From Azospirillum brasilense (GTDB lineage Bacteria > Pseudomonadota > Alphaproteobacteria > Azospirillales > Azospirillaceae): a DNA stretch of 64,000 nt. The stretch covers positions 186,001 to 250,000 of the forward strand of contig NZ_CP059451.1 in the NCBI RefSeq assembly GCF_022023855.1. Direction: 5' to 3'. The notes beneath the pieces are model-generated. The model did not search any database. It saw only the letters and a list, made by a program, of their open reading frames with translations, and was not told the origin of the DNA. Positions 18,195 to 29,140 of the stretch are shown here, in pieces (the first letter of the stretch is position 1; each line of letters opens with the position of its first letter). Made by a program: the position numbers and the translations under genes.

Positions 18195-21100
18195 TCAGCC
18201 GAACCAGCCCGTCACCGCCCCGGTCTGGCCGAGGATGGTGATGCGGCTGCCCGCCCCGACGTCGAGCGTAGTGTTGCCGCCCTCCACCCGCGCCGAGCGG
18301 ATCACCGCGCCGAGGTCCATGCCGGCGTCGTAGAGCGCCAAACGGTCCGCACCCGCCTGGAAGTCCATCACCACCGATCCGCCCGATGCCCGACCGAAGG
18401 CGAAGACGTCCGCCCCGGCGCCGCCCCACAGCGTGTCCGCACCGCCGTCGGCGAACAGCACGTCGTTGCCAGCACCGCCGTTCAGCAGGTCGTTGCCCGC
18501 CCCGCCGAACAGCGTGTCGTTGCCGTCCTCGCCGAACAGCGTGTCGTCGCCGCCGTCGCCGCTGGCCAGGTCGTCGCCCGCACCGAGCCCGATCAGGTCG
18601 CGCCCCGCCCCGCCCAGCGCCACGTCGTTGCCCAACCCGCCGCTGATCGTGTCGTCGCCCGCGTCGCCGATCAGGAAGTCGTTGCCCACCCCGCCGAACA
18701 GCAGGTCGTTGCCAGCCCCGCCGGACAGCGTGTCGTCGCCCTCCTCGCCGGTCAGCGTGTCGTCGCCGTCCTCGCCGAACAGGATGTCGCGGCCCGTCCC
18801 GCCGAACAGCGCGTCGTTGCCGACGCCGCCGCCGACCAGGTCGTTGCCCTCGCCGCCGAACAGCCAGTCGTCGCCCTCGCCGCCCATCACCACGTCGTCG
18901 CCGTCGTCGCCGTACAGCGTGTCGTTGCCGCCGGCGCTGGCGATCGTGTCGTTGCCGCCGCCGCCGTGCAGGATGTCGTCGCCGGCCCCCAGATACATGT
19001 ACTGCTGATGGTCGTCGCCGTAGACGATCTGCTCGCCGTCGCCGCCGACCAGCGTGGCGTTGCCGACCACCGCCGCGAATTCGACGTTGTCCAGCTGGAT
19101 GGTCACCGGACCCGCCGCCGCCGAGGTGTTGAGCACCACCGCGGTCGGCGCCGTGTGGCGGTGCCGGTGCCGCCCAGCGTGTTGCCGGTCACCTTGGTCT
19201 GCACCGCCTGGCCGGCGGTCGCACCCGGCGTGCTGAAGTCGATGGCGCGCACCAGGAGCTGGGCCTGGGCGGAGAGCACCGAGAGGAAGCCGTCGCCGCC
19301 GCCGGTCAGGTTGCCGCGCGAGGCGGTGCCGGCGTCGGTGCGCGCCTCGATGGCGGCGATCAGGCCGGTCAGCCCGGTCTGCGCCTCCGCGGCGGTCTGC
19401 CGCTCGGCGCTGCCGCTGGTGGTGACGGCCACCCCGTTGGAGACGCTGACCGTCAGGGTGGTGACGGTGGACACCGCACCGGTCTGCCGGTCGACCACCT
19501 GCTCGCGCACCACTGGCACGTCGGCGAGATCGGCGTTGGCGGTGCTGGTGTCCTCGACCCGCTCCCCGTTGCTGGCCGCGATGGTCACGGTGGTGACGCG
19601 CTTGCCGTCGCTGCCGGTGGTGATCGCGCCGTTGACGGTGGCGCCGTCCACGGTGGCCGTCGGCGGCGGGGCGACCGGGGCGGGCTTCTCCGCGGTGGCG
19701 GTGAGCTTCTGCGTCGCCGCGGTGAAGGGCGGCGAGGCGTTGCCCGCCGGGTCGGTCAGGCCGAGGGTCAGGGTGAGCGTGCCGTCGCCCAGGCCGGAGA
19801 GGTCCAGCCCGGTCACCCGCATGGTCGGACCGCTCATCACGCCGGAGCCGGTGACCTGGCCGCCGCCGGCCGAGGTGATCGTCCAGGTGAAGCTGGTCCC
19901 GGCCTCGCCGCCGCTGATGGTGAAGGCGGCGCTGGACTGCTCGATGGCGTCGATGCTGTCGTCCTCGAACAGCACGGTCGCGGTCGGGGCGGTGGTGTCG
20001 ACGGTCAGCGACTGCGTGCCGGGGGCTGAGACGTTGCCCGCCGCGTCGGTGGCGGTGGCCGAGACGGGGTTGGCGCCGTTCGGGTTGAGGCTCAGCGTGC
20101 CGGTGACCGGTGTGGCCGTGGCGAGGTTGATGCTCCAGGTCCCGCCGTTCGTGGCGGTGGTGGTGTAGGTGGCGCCGCCGACGGTGACGGTGACGGTGCT
20201 GCCGGCCTCGGCCGAACCGGTGAGGGTCGGGGTGGTGCTGTTGCTCAGCGCCGTGGTGACGGTCGGCGCATTGGGCAGCGTGGTGTCGATGACCAGCGAC
20301 TGCGTGCCCGGCGCCGAGACGTTGCCCGAGGCATCGGTCGCCGTCGCAGAGATCGGGTTGGCGCCGTTGGCGTTGAGGCTCAGCGAACCGGCGGTCGGCG
20401 TGTCGGTAGCGAGATTGATCGACCAGTTTCCACCCGTCGCGGTGGTGCTGTAGGTGGCGCCGCCCACTGTGACCGTCACCGTGCTGCCGGCTTCGGCCGT
20501 GCCGGTGAGGGTCGGGGTGGTGCTGTTGCTCAGCGCGGCGCTGGTCACCACCGGGGCGTTGGGCAGCGTGGTGTCGATGGTCAGCGATTGTGTGCCCGGC
20601 GTGGAGACGTTGCCCGCCGCGTCGGTGGCCGTCGCCGAGACGGGGTTGGCACCGTTGGCGTTGAGGCTCAGCGACCCGGCGGTCGGCGTGTCAGTAGCGA
20701 GATTGATCGACCAGTTCCCACCCGTCGCGGTGGTGCTGTAGGTCGCCCCACCGACCGTGACCGTCACCGTACTGCCGGCTTCGGCCGTGCCGGTGAGGGT
20801 CGGGGTGGTGCTGTTGCTCAGCGCGGCGCTGGTCACCACCGGGGCGTTGGGCAGCGTGGTGTCGATAACCAACGATTGGGTGCCCGGCGCCGAGACGTTC
20901 CCCGCCGCGTCGGTGGCCGTCGCCGAGACGGGGTTGGCACCGTTGGCGTTGAGGCTCAGCGACCCGGCGGTCGGCGTGTCGGTGGCGAGATTGATCGACC
21001 AGTTCCCACCCGTCGCCGTGGTGCTGTAGGTCGCCCCACCGACCGTGACCGTCACCGTGCTGCCGGCCTCCGCCGTGCCGGTGAGGGTCGGGGTGGCGCT

Positions 21101-24100
21101 GTTGGTCAGCGCCGCTGAGGTCACCGACGGAGCGGTCGGAGCGGTGGTATCGACCGTCAGCGTCTGCATGCCGGGAGTGGACGTGTTGTTGGACGCGTCC
21201 GTGGCGGTGACCGAAACCGGATTGGTTCCGTTGGCGTTCAGGCTCAGCGCCCCGGCGGTCGGCGTGGCCGTGGCGAGGTTGATGCTCCAGGTCCCGCCCG
21301 TCGCCGTGGTGCTGTAGGTGGCCCCACCCACCGTGACGGTCACCGTGCTGCCGGCCTCCGCCGTGCCGGCCAGGGTCGGGGTGGCGCTGTTGCTCAGCGC
21401 CGCGCTGGTGACCACCGGAACCGCGGGAGCCGTCACGTCGGCCACGTTGACCACCGCGCTGACGCCGGAGATGGTCGCGCTGCCGGTGGCGCCGCCGCTG
21501 TCGGTCAGGCCGGCGATGGCCACCGTGCGGTTGCCCAGCGTCGCCGTCGCGCTGGTGTTCTTGTAGGTGACGCCGCCAAGCAACGCGTTCATCTGCGCGT
21601 CGCTGCGCTCCAGCCCGCTGACCGTCACCGTGGCGACGCCGCCGACCACCGACACGGTGACGCTGGCGTTGCCGCCCGCAACGCCCAGGCCGGTCAGGGT
21701 GGCGGTGGCGCCGTTGGTCAGGGCGACATCCGTGCCGCCGATGGTCAGAACCTCGGTGGCGTCGACCACGCCGCTGACGGTGAACACCGCGCCGCGGAAG
21801 CTCTGCCCCGCCTCCACCGTGGAGGCCGCCACGCCGCTGAACAAGCTGGTCGACGCGTCCACCCCGACGCCGAAGGTCTTGCTGCCGCCGGTCGCGGTCA
21901 GGGTCGGCACGGCGTCGACGGTGATCGTCACGGTGGCGCTGCCCGTGCTGTAGGCGTCCGTGCTGGTGTCGGCGGTGCCGCCCGCGGTGCCGCTGGTCAG
22001 GTCCCACGCCTTGAAGGTCAGGCCGCCGGTGTCGGTGTTGGGGAAGCCCGACCCGCTCGGCACGAAGCGCACGCGGTCCGACCCGGCGAGCAGCAGCGCC
22101 GCGCCGTTGGACGAGCCCGTGGGAATGTCCGTCCAGGCGCCGGTGCCGACCTTGTACTGCCAGGTGCCGTTTGTGTTGGTCACCCCGGTGACGGCGATGC
22201 CCAGTGGAACGACGGTGACCAGCGGGAACGGGCTGTTGTACTCCGCGTCGGTGGCGGTGCCGGCGGAGGCCAGCAGGGCGGTGACCGTCGTCCCGGTGTT
22301 GGCGGCGTCGGCGATGCCCTGGTCGATGGCGGTCAGGCTGCGGACGTCGTTGGACAGGACCGGGCTGTCGTTGGCGCCGCTGAAGTTGAGGGTGAGCTGC
22401 TTCTCGACGGTCCGGTTGCCGTCGGAGACGGTGAAGGTGCTGGTGCCCTGCATCGGCCCGGCGGGTACGCCGTTGAGGAAGGCGGCGTCGAACACGTAGG
22501 CGTAGTGGCCGGTCTGGCTGTTGACGTAAGAGGTGCCGCCCGGCCCGGTGGACCAGGTGTCGTAGGTGATACCGTTGCTCAGCGTGACGCTGCCGTACTG
22601 GAGCGGGGAGGCCTGCGATCCGGCGATGGAGTAAGTCAGCGTGTCACCTTCCAAATCGGTCGCGGAGAGCTGTCCGTCGATCAGCGGGAAGGTGTCGTTG
22701 GCGGCGGTGTCGACGAGGGTCGGCGGGATGGTGGGGACGGCCAGGACCGGCGGAGCGTTGGTGTCGATGCGGTCGTTGTTCTGGCTGATCGGGGTGGTGT
22801 AGGGGGTGTTGGCGTTGCTGGCGCTGTCGACCAGGACGATGTTGACCGGGATGTCCTGGTTGGCGGCGAGGTTGCCGGTGCGCTGGCCGTCAGCGGTGAC
22901 GGTGAAGGTGGCGGTGTAGGTGGTCGCGTTGAGCCGGGTCAGGTTGCCGAGCGCGAAGCCGCCGACCGTGCTGCCGGTGCCCAGCGTGTAGGTGTCGCTG
23001 TCCGACGCCACGGTGATGGTCACCGTCACCGTGTCGCCAACCTTGGCCGGCTGGTTGGGGATGGTGACGTTGGTGATCGACGGTGGTGTCGTGTCGGGGG
23101 TGCTGTTCGTTACAGACTGGTTGGTGACGGTGGCCGCGTCCCCGCCGCCGGTCGCGTTCTGGATCGCCGCCGCGTCGTTGCCGCTGGTGGGGTCGGTGTA
23201 GCTGACGGTTACCGCCTGCCCGTGCTGGACCGCCTGGGCCAGCGTCAGAGTGACTGTCTTGGCGGCGCTGTCCACCGCGACGCCGGTGACAGGCACCGTA
23301 CCACCGCCGGCCTTGACCACGAAGGCGCCCGCCGCCGGGCCGTTCACGGCGTCCAGTGCGACGTCGTAGGTCAGAACCAGCGTCGTTCCGTCCACCGCCG
23401 CGCTCTGCAGGACCGGCACCACCGCGGGGCGCGGCCCCATGACCGTAGTAATGAGGAATGTGGAGGCGACGTCGAGGCCGTTGGTGGCCTGAATAACTCC
23501 GCTGGTGTTGTCGCCCGCCGGATCGACGTATCGGAATTCAATGTAGTCGCCGGCTGCGAAGGTACTGCTGACAGTCAGCGTTAGGGTCTTGCCTGACACC
23601 ACGGCGGCGGTCACGTTGACCTTCGTTCCGTTGATCAGGATGGCACTGGTGCCCCAGGACATGTCGCCGGGCGAAATCGCATCGAAGGTGGACAGGGCCG
23701 GCTGACTGACGCTGTCGAGATTGCCGTCGAAGGTCACAGTGATGGTGGATTCGCCGACATAGGCAACGGTGTCCACGGCTTCGGGGGCCGCCATCAGCAC
23801 GCCCGCGTAGCGTTCGATCCGCAGCGCCTCGGTCCGCACGACGCCACGCGTCCAGTCGAGATCCCAATTGCCGCCAAGATCCGCGGCACCCGTCAGTGTC
23901 CGCGACGCCGCCATGCCGGCGCCGGTGATGTCGGACAACGCGTCCAGGAACGCCTCGCCATGGCCGCTCGCCACGTTGCAGCCGTACAGCAGGATGTCGC
24001 CTTCATCGGCAAGGCAGGCACCGATGGCCGTCAGTTCCGCCGCCCGACTCGGAAGCGATGCAGCGTCGAGTCGGGTCGCACCGAGTTGGAGCCCGCCCTC

Positions 24101-24346
24101 GAAACCGTGGGACAGCACATGGATGGCCCGGATGCCGGAGCGATCGGCCAGCGCCTGTGCCATGACCGTCACGCCGTCGCAGCCTTCGCCGATCAGGATC
24201 GCCTCGATAGCAGACGGCACGCCTGCCTGGAGATCCTGCCAATCGGCAAGCGCCATGTCGATGAAGGCGATTTCGGTTCTGGAATGCGAAATGCGATCAA
24301 AGGCGGCGGAACGGTTCGCGGACGGAGAGGCGGACGCTTCGGACAT
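18195..24346 (-). pseudogene. Second giant DUF4347 / Ig-repeat / RTX protein, frameshifted near its C-terminus
   Basis: The main frame starts at ATG 24346 (AAGGA ~10 nt upstream) and encodes DUF4347 (IHVLSHGFEGGLQLG, LLYGCNVASGHGEAF). SwmB-like and cadherin-like modules follow, then five ~96-residue Ig repeats (SNSTTPTLTGTAEAGSTVTV). It runs out at 19103 after a nonsense tail of arginines. The expected continuation AVVLNTSAAAGPVTIQLDNV is in the next frame and runs to 18195 through a long GGxGxDxL block and the C-terminal tail. Alignment with the first RTX protein puts a one-base loss (or two-base gain) at about 19140-19175, with no slippery motif. As written, the product lacks the RTX block and export signal. 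Restored, it would be ~2,050 residues. Confidence 0.85.
19998..21437 (-). repeat. Five tandem ~288-bp repeats inside the second RTX gene
   Basis: Each unit encodes ~96 residues, DTT(L/A)PxAPxVTSAALSNS through GNVSAPGTQSLxI. The middle three units differ by only a few residues, pointing to recent duplication. They are unrelated in sequence to the 112-residue repeats of the first RTX protein, although the two proteins share their N- and C-terminal ends. Confidence 0.9.
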
Positions 24347-24964
24347 GGCGGACTGGTCCTTAATGGGGTTCAAGCCATGGGGTGGCGCCACAACCGATAT
24401 GACTACCCCATTTGGAGTTAATACCCAAAAAGAGCCGATGCGGTCAATTGGGCACCAATATTAATTACGGTTTACATAAATTTAAGAGTGCTCGGCCATG
24501 GAACCACCGAAGCCCGCAATGTCTAAATTTGTTACTTTATGTTGAAATTTGCTTTGCGATTCTTAGTCTTGTTTGGTGATGCTCAGATTCCATTTCGTTG
24601 TTCTGGGTCAGAATTAGCAGATTTCCATACAAAATAACGAAGTGATAAAATAAATTCGAACATTATTGGTGCTGGATTGGAAGTCTTGTCCGATGTCGAG
24701 TCCGTCGTGCCTACTGTCGGCTCATTGCACGATGAAGGGTGCCACCGTAACGCGAAGCTGGTATCCCTCAACCCGTCTTCGTTCAACTATTAGAGGCCCG
24801 ATCAAAACCTGCTACGAGCTCAGGCGTACCAACAGCTCGGGCGCGTCATTCAGAGATTTTTATAGACGCTCTAATCCTATAGTTGAGTCTGTGAGGCTGG
24901 CGAGCGTGAACTGTTGAAACGAGTCTCCGCTTGAGGAGGCTTCCATAACCGCTACTCTGGATGT
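24347..24964. other. AT-rich promoter region of the second RTX gene
   Basis: Base composition drops sharply between about 24400 and 24690 (runs such as aaaataaattcgaacatta). No convincing gene is seen on either strand. It should hold the minus-strand RTX promoter. The rest to 24964 shows nothing I can name. The first RTX gene has a similar AT-rich leader. Confidence 0.5.
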
Positions 24965-25102
24965 GTTGATGGTTGGCCGTCCCAGCTCGATGAGCAGTTC
25001 GACCGCATTACTGGTGAGTTCGCGCGTGCCGAGCCGCGTTTGCAGACCCGCAGCAAGTACCTGGAAGGGCTGCTCGGCGGCGCCAAGCGCAAGAACGGCT
25101 GA
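24965..25102 (+). pseudogene. N-terminal relic of an IS701-like transposase
   Basis: The frame reads SQLDEQFDRITGEFARAEPR and then KYLEGLLGGAKRKNG before a stop. IS701-family and related DDE transposases begin with this pattern (FAR.EPR ... YL.GLL....RKNGW), with Trp where the TGA stop now lies. No downstream catalytic domain is found, so only the end of an element remains. Confidence 0.55.
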
Positions 25103-25260
25103 CCAGCACATCGAAAAGGGAAGATTGGTATCGCCGAAGGTATGGTTTTCCGCACCAAACCTGTTCACGAGCCTCTTGGATCACGCCGACGCAACTCGCC
25201 GCATATAGGAGTCGAATCCGTCGAGAAGGGCAGCGACTCGGATACGAAAGGGAGAGAGCA

Positions 25261-26175
25261 TTGAGAGCGACACGACGCGCCGTCCTGCACGGTGTTCTGG
25301 CCGGGGCCGCCCTTATGATGCCACGGCGCGTCCAGGCACAGATCAGAGAAACGCCGGTTCGACGCATTCCGTCCTCGGGAGAGGCCATTCCTCCCGTGGG
25401 CTTGGGCACCTGGATCACGTTCAACGTGGGCGACGATCCTGAACTGCGCGCCGAATGCGCGGCGGTCATGCAGGCCTTCTTCGAAATGGGGGGTCGGATG
25501 ATCGACTCCTCGCCCATGTACGGCTCCTCCCAGGAGGTGGTCGGAGATGGCCTCCGGAAGCTGGGGCATCCCCCTGCCCTTTTCGCGACGGACAAGGTCT
25601 GGATTTCTTCGGGCACGCGCGGGCCGTCGCAGATCGAGGAGTCGCGCCGCCTGTGGGACGTGCCCCGCTTCGACCTGCTTCAGGTGCACAACCTGCTGTC
25701 CTGGGAAGAGCATCTCAAGACGCTGTTCGCCATGAAGGCGGCAGGTCAGCTCCGCTACGTCGGCATCACGACGTCGGAGGGGCGGCGCCACGACCTGTTT
25801 GAAGATATCATGCGCCGACAGCCTCTCGATTTCGTGCAGCTTTCCTACAACATCATCGACCGCGAAGTGGAGGAGCGCATCCTGCCACTTGCGGCGGAGC
25901 GTGGAATGGGTGTCATCGTCAACCGCCCATTTCAGCAGGGCGTGCTGCTCCGCAGGCTATCGGGCCGCCCCCTGCCCTCCTGGGCCGCTGACATCGACGT
26001 TTCCAACTGGGCGCAGTTCGTCCTGAAGTTTATCATTTCCCATCCGGCCGTCACTGTGGTCATCCCGGCGACCAGCCAAGTCGCCCATGTGCGGGAGAAC
26101 ATGGCCGCAATGGCGGGGCCGATGCCTGATGCCGCGATGCGGCGACGCATGGCCGATTATGTAAGGGACCTCTGA
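25261..26175 (+). CDS. Exported aldo/keto reductase (Tat signal)
   Basis: A 304-residue protein that starts at a TTG with GGGAGAGAG just upstream. The N-terminus RATRRAVLHG plus a hydrophobic core ending RRVQAQ is a plausible Tat signal. The AKR catalytic tetrad is visible: Asp in RMIDSSPMYG, Tyr in the same motif, Lys in FATDKVWI and His in LLQVHNLL. The C-terminal HPAVTVVIPATSQVAHVRENM matches the AKR cofactor-binding end. Substrate unknown. Its stop overlaps the start of the next membrane protein (TGATG), so the two form an operon. Confidence 0.85.
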   Translation: MRATRRAVLHGVLAGAALMMPRRVQAQIRETPVRRIPSSGEAIPPVGLGTWITFNVGDDPELRAECAAVMQAFFEMGGRMIDSSPMYGSSQEVVGDGLRKLGHPPALFATDKVWISSGTRGPSQIEESRRLWDVPRFDLLQVHNLLSWEEHLKTLFAMKAAGQLRYVGITTSEGRRHDLFEDIMRRQPLDFVQLSYNIIDREVEERILPLAAERGMGVIVNRPFQQGVLLRRLSGRPLPSWAADIDVSNWAQFVLKFIISHPAVTVVIPATSQVAHVRENMAAMAGPMPDAAMRRRMADYVRDL

Positions 26176-26855
26176 TGCCGGAATGGTGGACCTATTCGGC
26201 CGAAGACTTTTTGCTCTTCAGCCCTCGCACCTATTGGCGGTTGATCGAAAGGCACAACGAGGCGCTCTGGCCGGCGCATGTTTTGCTGCTGCTGCTCGGC
26301 GTCGCCATCCTGCTGGGTCTCATCCGGCCTCGCCCTTGGTCGCATCGGGCGATCGCCGGGACACTGGCCGTTTTATGGGCGTGGTTGGCCTGGAGCTTCC
26401 TATGGGAACGCTACGCCACCATCAACTGGGCCGCGTCCTATGTAGCGCTGCTTTTCGCGTTTCAGGCCATCCTGCTGGCCCTGATCGGGAGCCGGCTTCG
26501 CTGGTCGCTCTCCTGGACCGGCCGGGCGCCCGTAGGACTTGTGCTGTTCCTCTATGCCATAGCCCTGCATCCGCTCGCGGCGCTCCTCGCCGGGCGCCCC
26601 CCGCGTGGAGCCGAGGTCTTCGGCATCACACCGGACCCGACCGCAATCGCTACCATCGGCTTGGTTATGATGGCGGAAGGACGATGGTCGTGGTTGCTGC
26701 TCGCCGCGCCTATGGCTTGGTGCCTTGCCAGTTGGGCGACATTGCACAGCATGGGCGCACCGGAGCAATGGGTGCCTCTTGGGGCGGCACTGGTTGCCCT
26801 CATTCCGATCGCACGTCGGCGCACGGCCCGACTCCCCTCGACGGAGCATTCCTGA
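26175..26855 (+). CDS. DUF6064-like integral membrane protein
   Basis: A 226-residue protein with about six hydrophobic segments (for example ALWPAHVLLLLLGVAILLGL and SYVALLFAFQAILLALIG). Tryptophan is frequent. The start FSPRTYWRLIERHN and the centre LHPLAALLAGRPPRGAEVFGI fit DUF6064 proteins as I recall them; no function is known. Translationally coupled to the aldo/keto reductase. Confidence 0.7.
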   Translation: MPEWWTYSAEDFLLFSPRTYWRLIERHNEALWPAHVLLLLLGVAILLGLIRPRPWSHRAIAGTLAVLWAWLAWSFLWERYATINWAASYVALLFAFQAILLALIGSRLRWSLSWTGRAPVGLVLFLYAIALHPLAALLAGRPPRGAEVFGITPDPTAIATIGLVMMAEGRWSWLLLAAPMAWCLASWATLHSMGAPEQWVPLGAALVALIPIARRRTARLPSTEHS

Positions 26856-26856
26856 C

Positions 26857-26900
26857 TGATTCCATCGAGCGCAAGTCCGGATTAACGCTCGACGGAATCA
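26857..26900. terminator. Stem-loop after the AKR/DUF6064 pair
   Basis: TGATTCCATCGAGCG (26857-26871) pairs with CGCTCGACGGAATCA (26886-26900) over 15 bp with one wobble pair and a 14-base loop. It starts 2 bp after the stop codon. It may instead be an end of the IS5-like relic that follows. Confidence 0.55.
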
Positions 26901-26970
26901 GTTCAACACATCAATTCAACCAAGGAGGGACTCTGCCTCCACAGTAGTTCTCAGACGATAGCGAACCAGT

Positions 26971-27245
26971 AACTAGAGCAGTTTGAGCGGCTTGAGCCGC
27001 ACCTTCCACACGACACTCGTGGCAAGGCCCCACGGTGATGATCGGCGTGTGATCCGCGGAATCGTCCATGTTCTAAAATCGGGCGGGCGCTGGACGGATG
27101 CTCCGCCGATCTACAGCCCCCGCAAAACGCTGTTCAACCGCTTCGTCCGCTGGGCGGCCAAGGGTATCGGGGGCCTCTTCCATGCCTTGGCCTCAGCGGA
27201 TGGCCCACCGGCCCAGGTGAACCGCACTGGTCTTTCAGGGGCGGT
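26971..27245 (+). pseudogene. IS5-family (IS427-like) transposase relic
   Basis: One frame reads FERLEPHLPHDTRGKAPR then stops; the next frame goes on with DDRRVIRGIVHVLKSGGRW and KTLFNRFVRWAAKGI. Together they match the first ~90 residues of the OrfA half of IS427-group elements. The usual continuation (MIDSTHIKAHRSA) is missing; sequence diverges after DGPPAQV. At least one frameshift and a 3' truncation are present. Confidence 0.75.
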
Positions 27246-27450
27246 CGCGGCTGAACCCAGCGAGATAACGCTCATCCACTAGCCCACCGCGTAGGCGGCG
27301 GCCCAGCCGCTACGCGGCTCCCGCGTCTCGTACCAGCCCCTGCTCCTTGGCCCGGTCCAGCAGATTCTTCACCGACGACCAGCCCCCGCGCAGGCCGCCA
27401 CGCGGGGTGCGCTGCTCCATGTCCTGCAGCCGGTGTCGCCGCAGACTCGT
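27246..27450. other. Spacer with a possible minus-strand C-terminal relic
   Basis: A minus-strand frame ending at 27310 reads MEQRTPRGGLRGGWSSVKNL then LLDRAKEQGLVRDAGAA. It looks like a real protein end, but the rest of that frame is antisense to the TniA-like relic. I cannot name it. Confidence 0.3.
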
Positions 27451-27562
27451 TGATGCGAAAAGTTGGTGAGGACTTCTGCGGTGGTTAAGCCCTTTCCTCT
27501 GAACGGTTCGTGCGAAAAGCAGAGCTATTCTGGTGAAAAGCCGAGAGTGGATCGGGTGAAAC
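27451..27562 (+). repeat. Four short repeats resembling a TniA-type transposon end
   Basis: Related motifs TGATGCGAAAAGTT (27451), CGTGCGAAAAGCAGAG (27509), TGGTGAAAAGCCGAG (27531) and TCGGGTGAAACGTGC (27552) lie directly before a TniA-like gene. Spacing of the last three is ~21 bp. Tn7/Tn5053-type elements carry such serial transposase-binding repeats at their ends. Assignment by analogy. Confidence 0.45.
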
Positions 27563-28902
27563 GTGCAGAACCATCCACGCGGGGACCAGCCGTTGACGGG
27601 CGTGCCGGACGAGGTCTGGGAGATCGCCCGAGAGCGTGAGCGCGTGATCCGGCGGCTGGTCCGGAGCCCCCCGCCTACGGCGCCCGCCGGCTCGCTCTCC
27701 GCGTCGAAACGATCATCGAGGAGGAGATCCAGACCCGCTACATGGATCTTCTCAAGCCGAAGAAATCGTTGCTGATGAAGGGCATCCACGCCCGGTGCGC
27801 CGTCGAAGGGCTGGGCAAACCGGCCCATGAGACCATCGAAGCCCGCCTGGCGGTCATCAGCAAGCGGGAGCAGACCAAGCGGCGCCACAGTCCCAAGAAG
27901 GCGCAGGAAAACTTCAACCCGATCCGAGGATCGCTGGAAGCCGAACGCGCCCTGGAGATTGTCCAGACCGACCACACCCCGACCGACGTGATGGGGGTGG
28001 AGCCGGACACGCTGGAGGTCATCGGACGCCCGTTCATCACCCTGGCGATGGACATCCGAACCCGGATGTACTGCAGCTTCTACCTGTCCTTCGATCCGCC
28101 CGGCGCGTCCAGCGTGGCGGCCTGCGTCGCCCATGCGGTGATGGACAAGGCGACTGGCTGTCGGCGCGCGGTCTTCCGGCCGAATGGCCGGTCGCAGGGC
28201 CTGTGCGAGGTCATCCACGTCGACAACGGCAAGGAGTTCCACTCCAAGGCTTTCACCCGGGCCTGCGAGGATTACGGCATCGAGGTGCGGTACCGGCCGC
28301 CGGGAACGCCGCACTTGGGCGGCCACGTCGAACGGCGCATCGGCCACCTCATGCAGGAGTTGCACCTCTTGTCCAAGGTCTTCGTCCGGGGCGTGTCGGG
28401 GGACTATCTGGAGGTGCCCTACCGGAGCCTGCGCCGTCCGGCCATTTCCACGTGGGAGCTGAAGGTGGCCACCCGCGCGCTGCGCCGGCAGGGACGGGCC
28501 GGTGTCGACGAGGCGATGATCTTCGAGATGGTGCTGGCGCGACGCAAGCTGGTTGACGAGGACCGCGGTCGCAGCTGGAGCATGCCTGTGGTGCTCGGCC
28601 GGGATCGGGACCGGCGCTGCCCGCCCCCGATACCACGCGGACGATCGACGCGGAGTTCCAGGTCGTCGCCAAGGAGGCCGACGATGTTCCTCTCGATCCA
28701 CCATCACATCGTGCAGGCCGTCCGGTTCGCCTTGGACGCCCATGGCCCCTTGCCGACCGGAAAGCTCCGAGCGCGCCAACGTCGTGCGGTGCTGCGCCAA
28801 CTGTCCGCGGCGGCGGTCCGATGCTTGAATCAAATGGCATGGCGCGAAATGGCTGATGCCGCTCCTCACCACGTTTCCACTCCGTCCCGAAAAACACGTT
28901 GA
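27563..28902 (+). pseudogene. TniA/Tn552-type DDE transposase, frameshifted
   Basis: The first frame (VPDEVWEIARERERVIRRLV) shifts near 27665 into PAYGARRLALRVETIIEEEI and then MDLLKPKKSLLMKGIHARCA. The core carries the catalytic triad: Asp in VQTDHTPTDV, Asp in VIHVDNGKEFHS and Glu in GGHVERRIGHLM, with DPPGASSVAACVAHAV between, as in TniA and related Tn552-type transposases. Another shift near 28600 precedes TIDAEFQVVAKEADDVP, probably the true C-terminus. The end coordinate is that of the open frame and is approximate. No TniB or TniQ partner follows. The arsenic operon starts 239 bp downstream. Confidence 0.75.
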
Positions 28903-28929
28903 AGCCACCCCGGCTGGGTGTTGGCCAAC

Positions 28930-29058
28930 ATGGTCAGGGCGGGCGTGCTGACCATCGGCGAAGCGATCAAGGCGTTGACCGTGGTGGCGCTGTTCTCCGT
29001 CTTCAAGCTGCTGGAGAGGGCGGCCGCAGGCATCGGACATCCACAACCGCCACATTGA
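28930..29058 (+). CDS. Small hydrophobic ORF, unrecognised
   Basis: Forty-two codons, MVRAGVLTIGEAIKALTVVA then LFSVFKLLERAAAG to HPQPPH. It could form one membrane helix. No clear ribosome site is seen. It lies between the TniA-like relic and arsR and may be a fragment of a larger lost gene. Confidence 0.25.
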   Translation: MVRAGVLTIGEAIKALTVVALFSVFKLLERAAAGIGHPQPPH

Positions 29059-29121
29059 GCGGATCGGCCAGAGAGCGAGGGGTGATGCACGGAGAAGCAA
29101 ACCACTTGCCTCATATCGATG

Positions 29122-29140
29122 GTTCGACTATCGTCGAAAT
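29122..29140. promoter_or_regulatory. Putative ArsR operator
   Basis: TTCGAC and GTCGAA form a palindrome with a 4-base centre immediately before the arsR start codon. ArsR-family repressors bind short AT/CG palindromes at this place. Positions are good to one or two bases. Confidence 0.5.

Noticed and set aside
19100..19180. Programmed ribosomal frameshift joining the two parts of the second RTX protein
   Set aside because: No slippery heptamer or suitable downstream stem is visible; a simple indel explains it.
27310..29100. A 596-codon minus-strand frame across the TniA-like relic
   Set aside because: The plus strand here carries a recognisable DDE transposase with its catalytic triad; the minus frame shows no family features except possibly its last ~45 codons.
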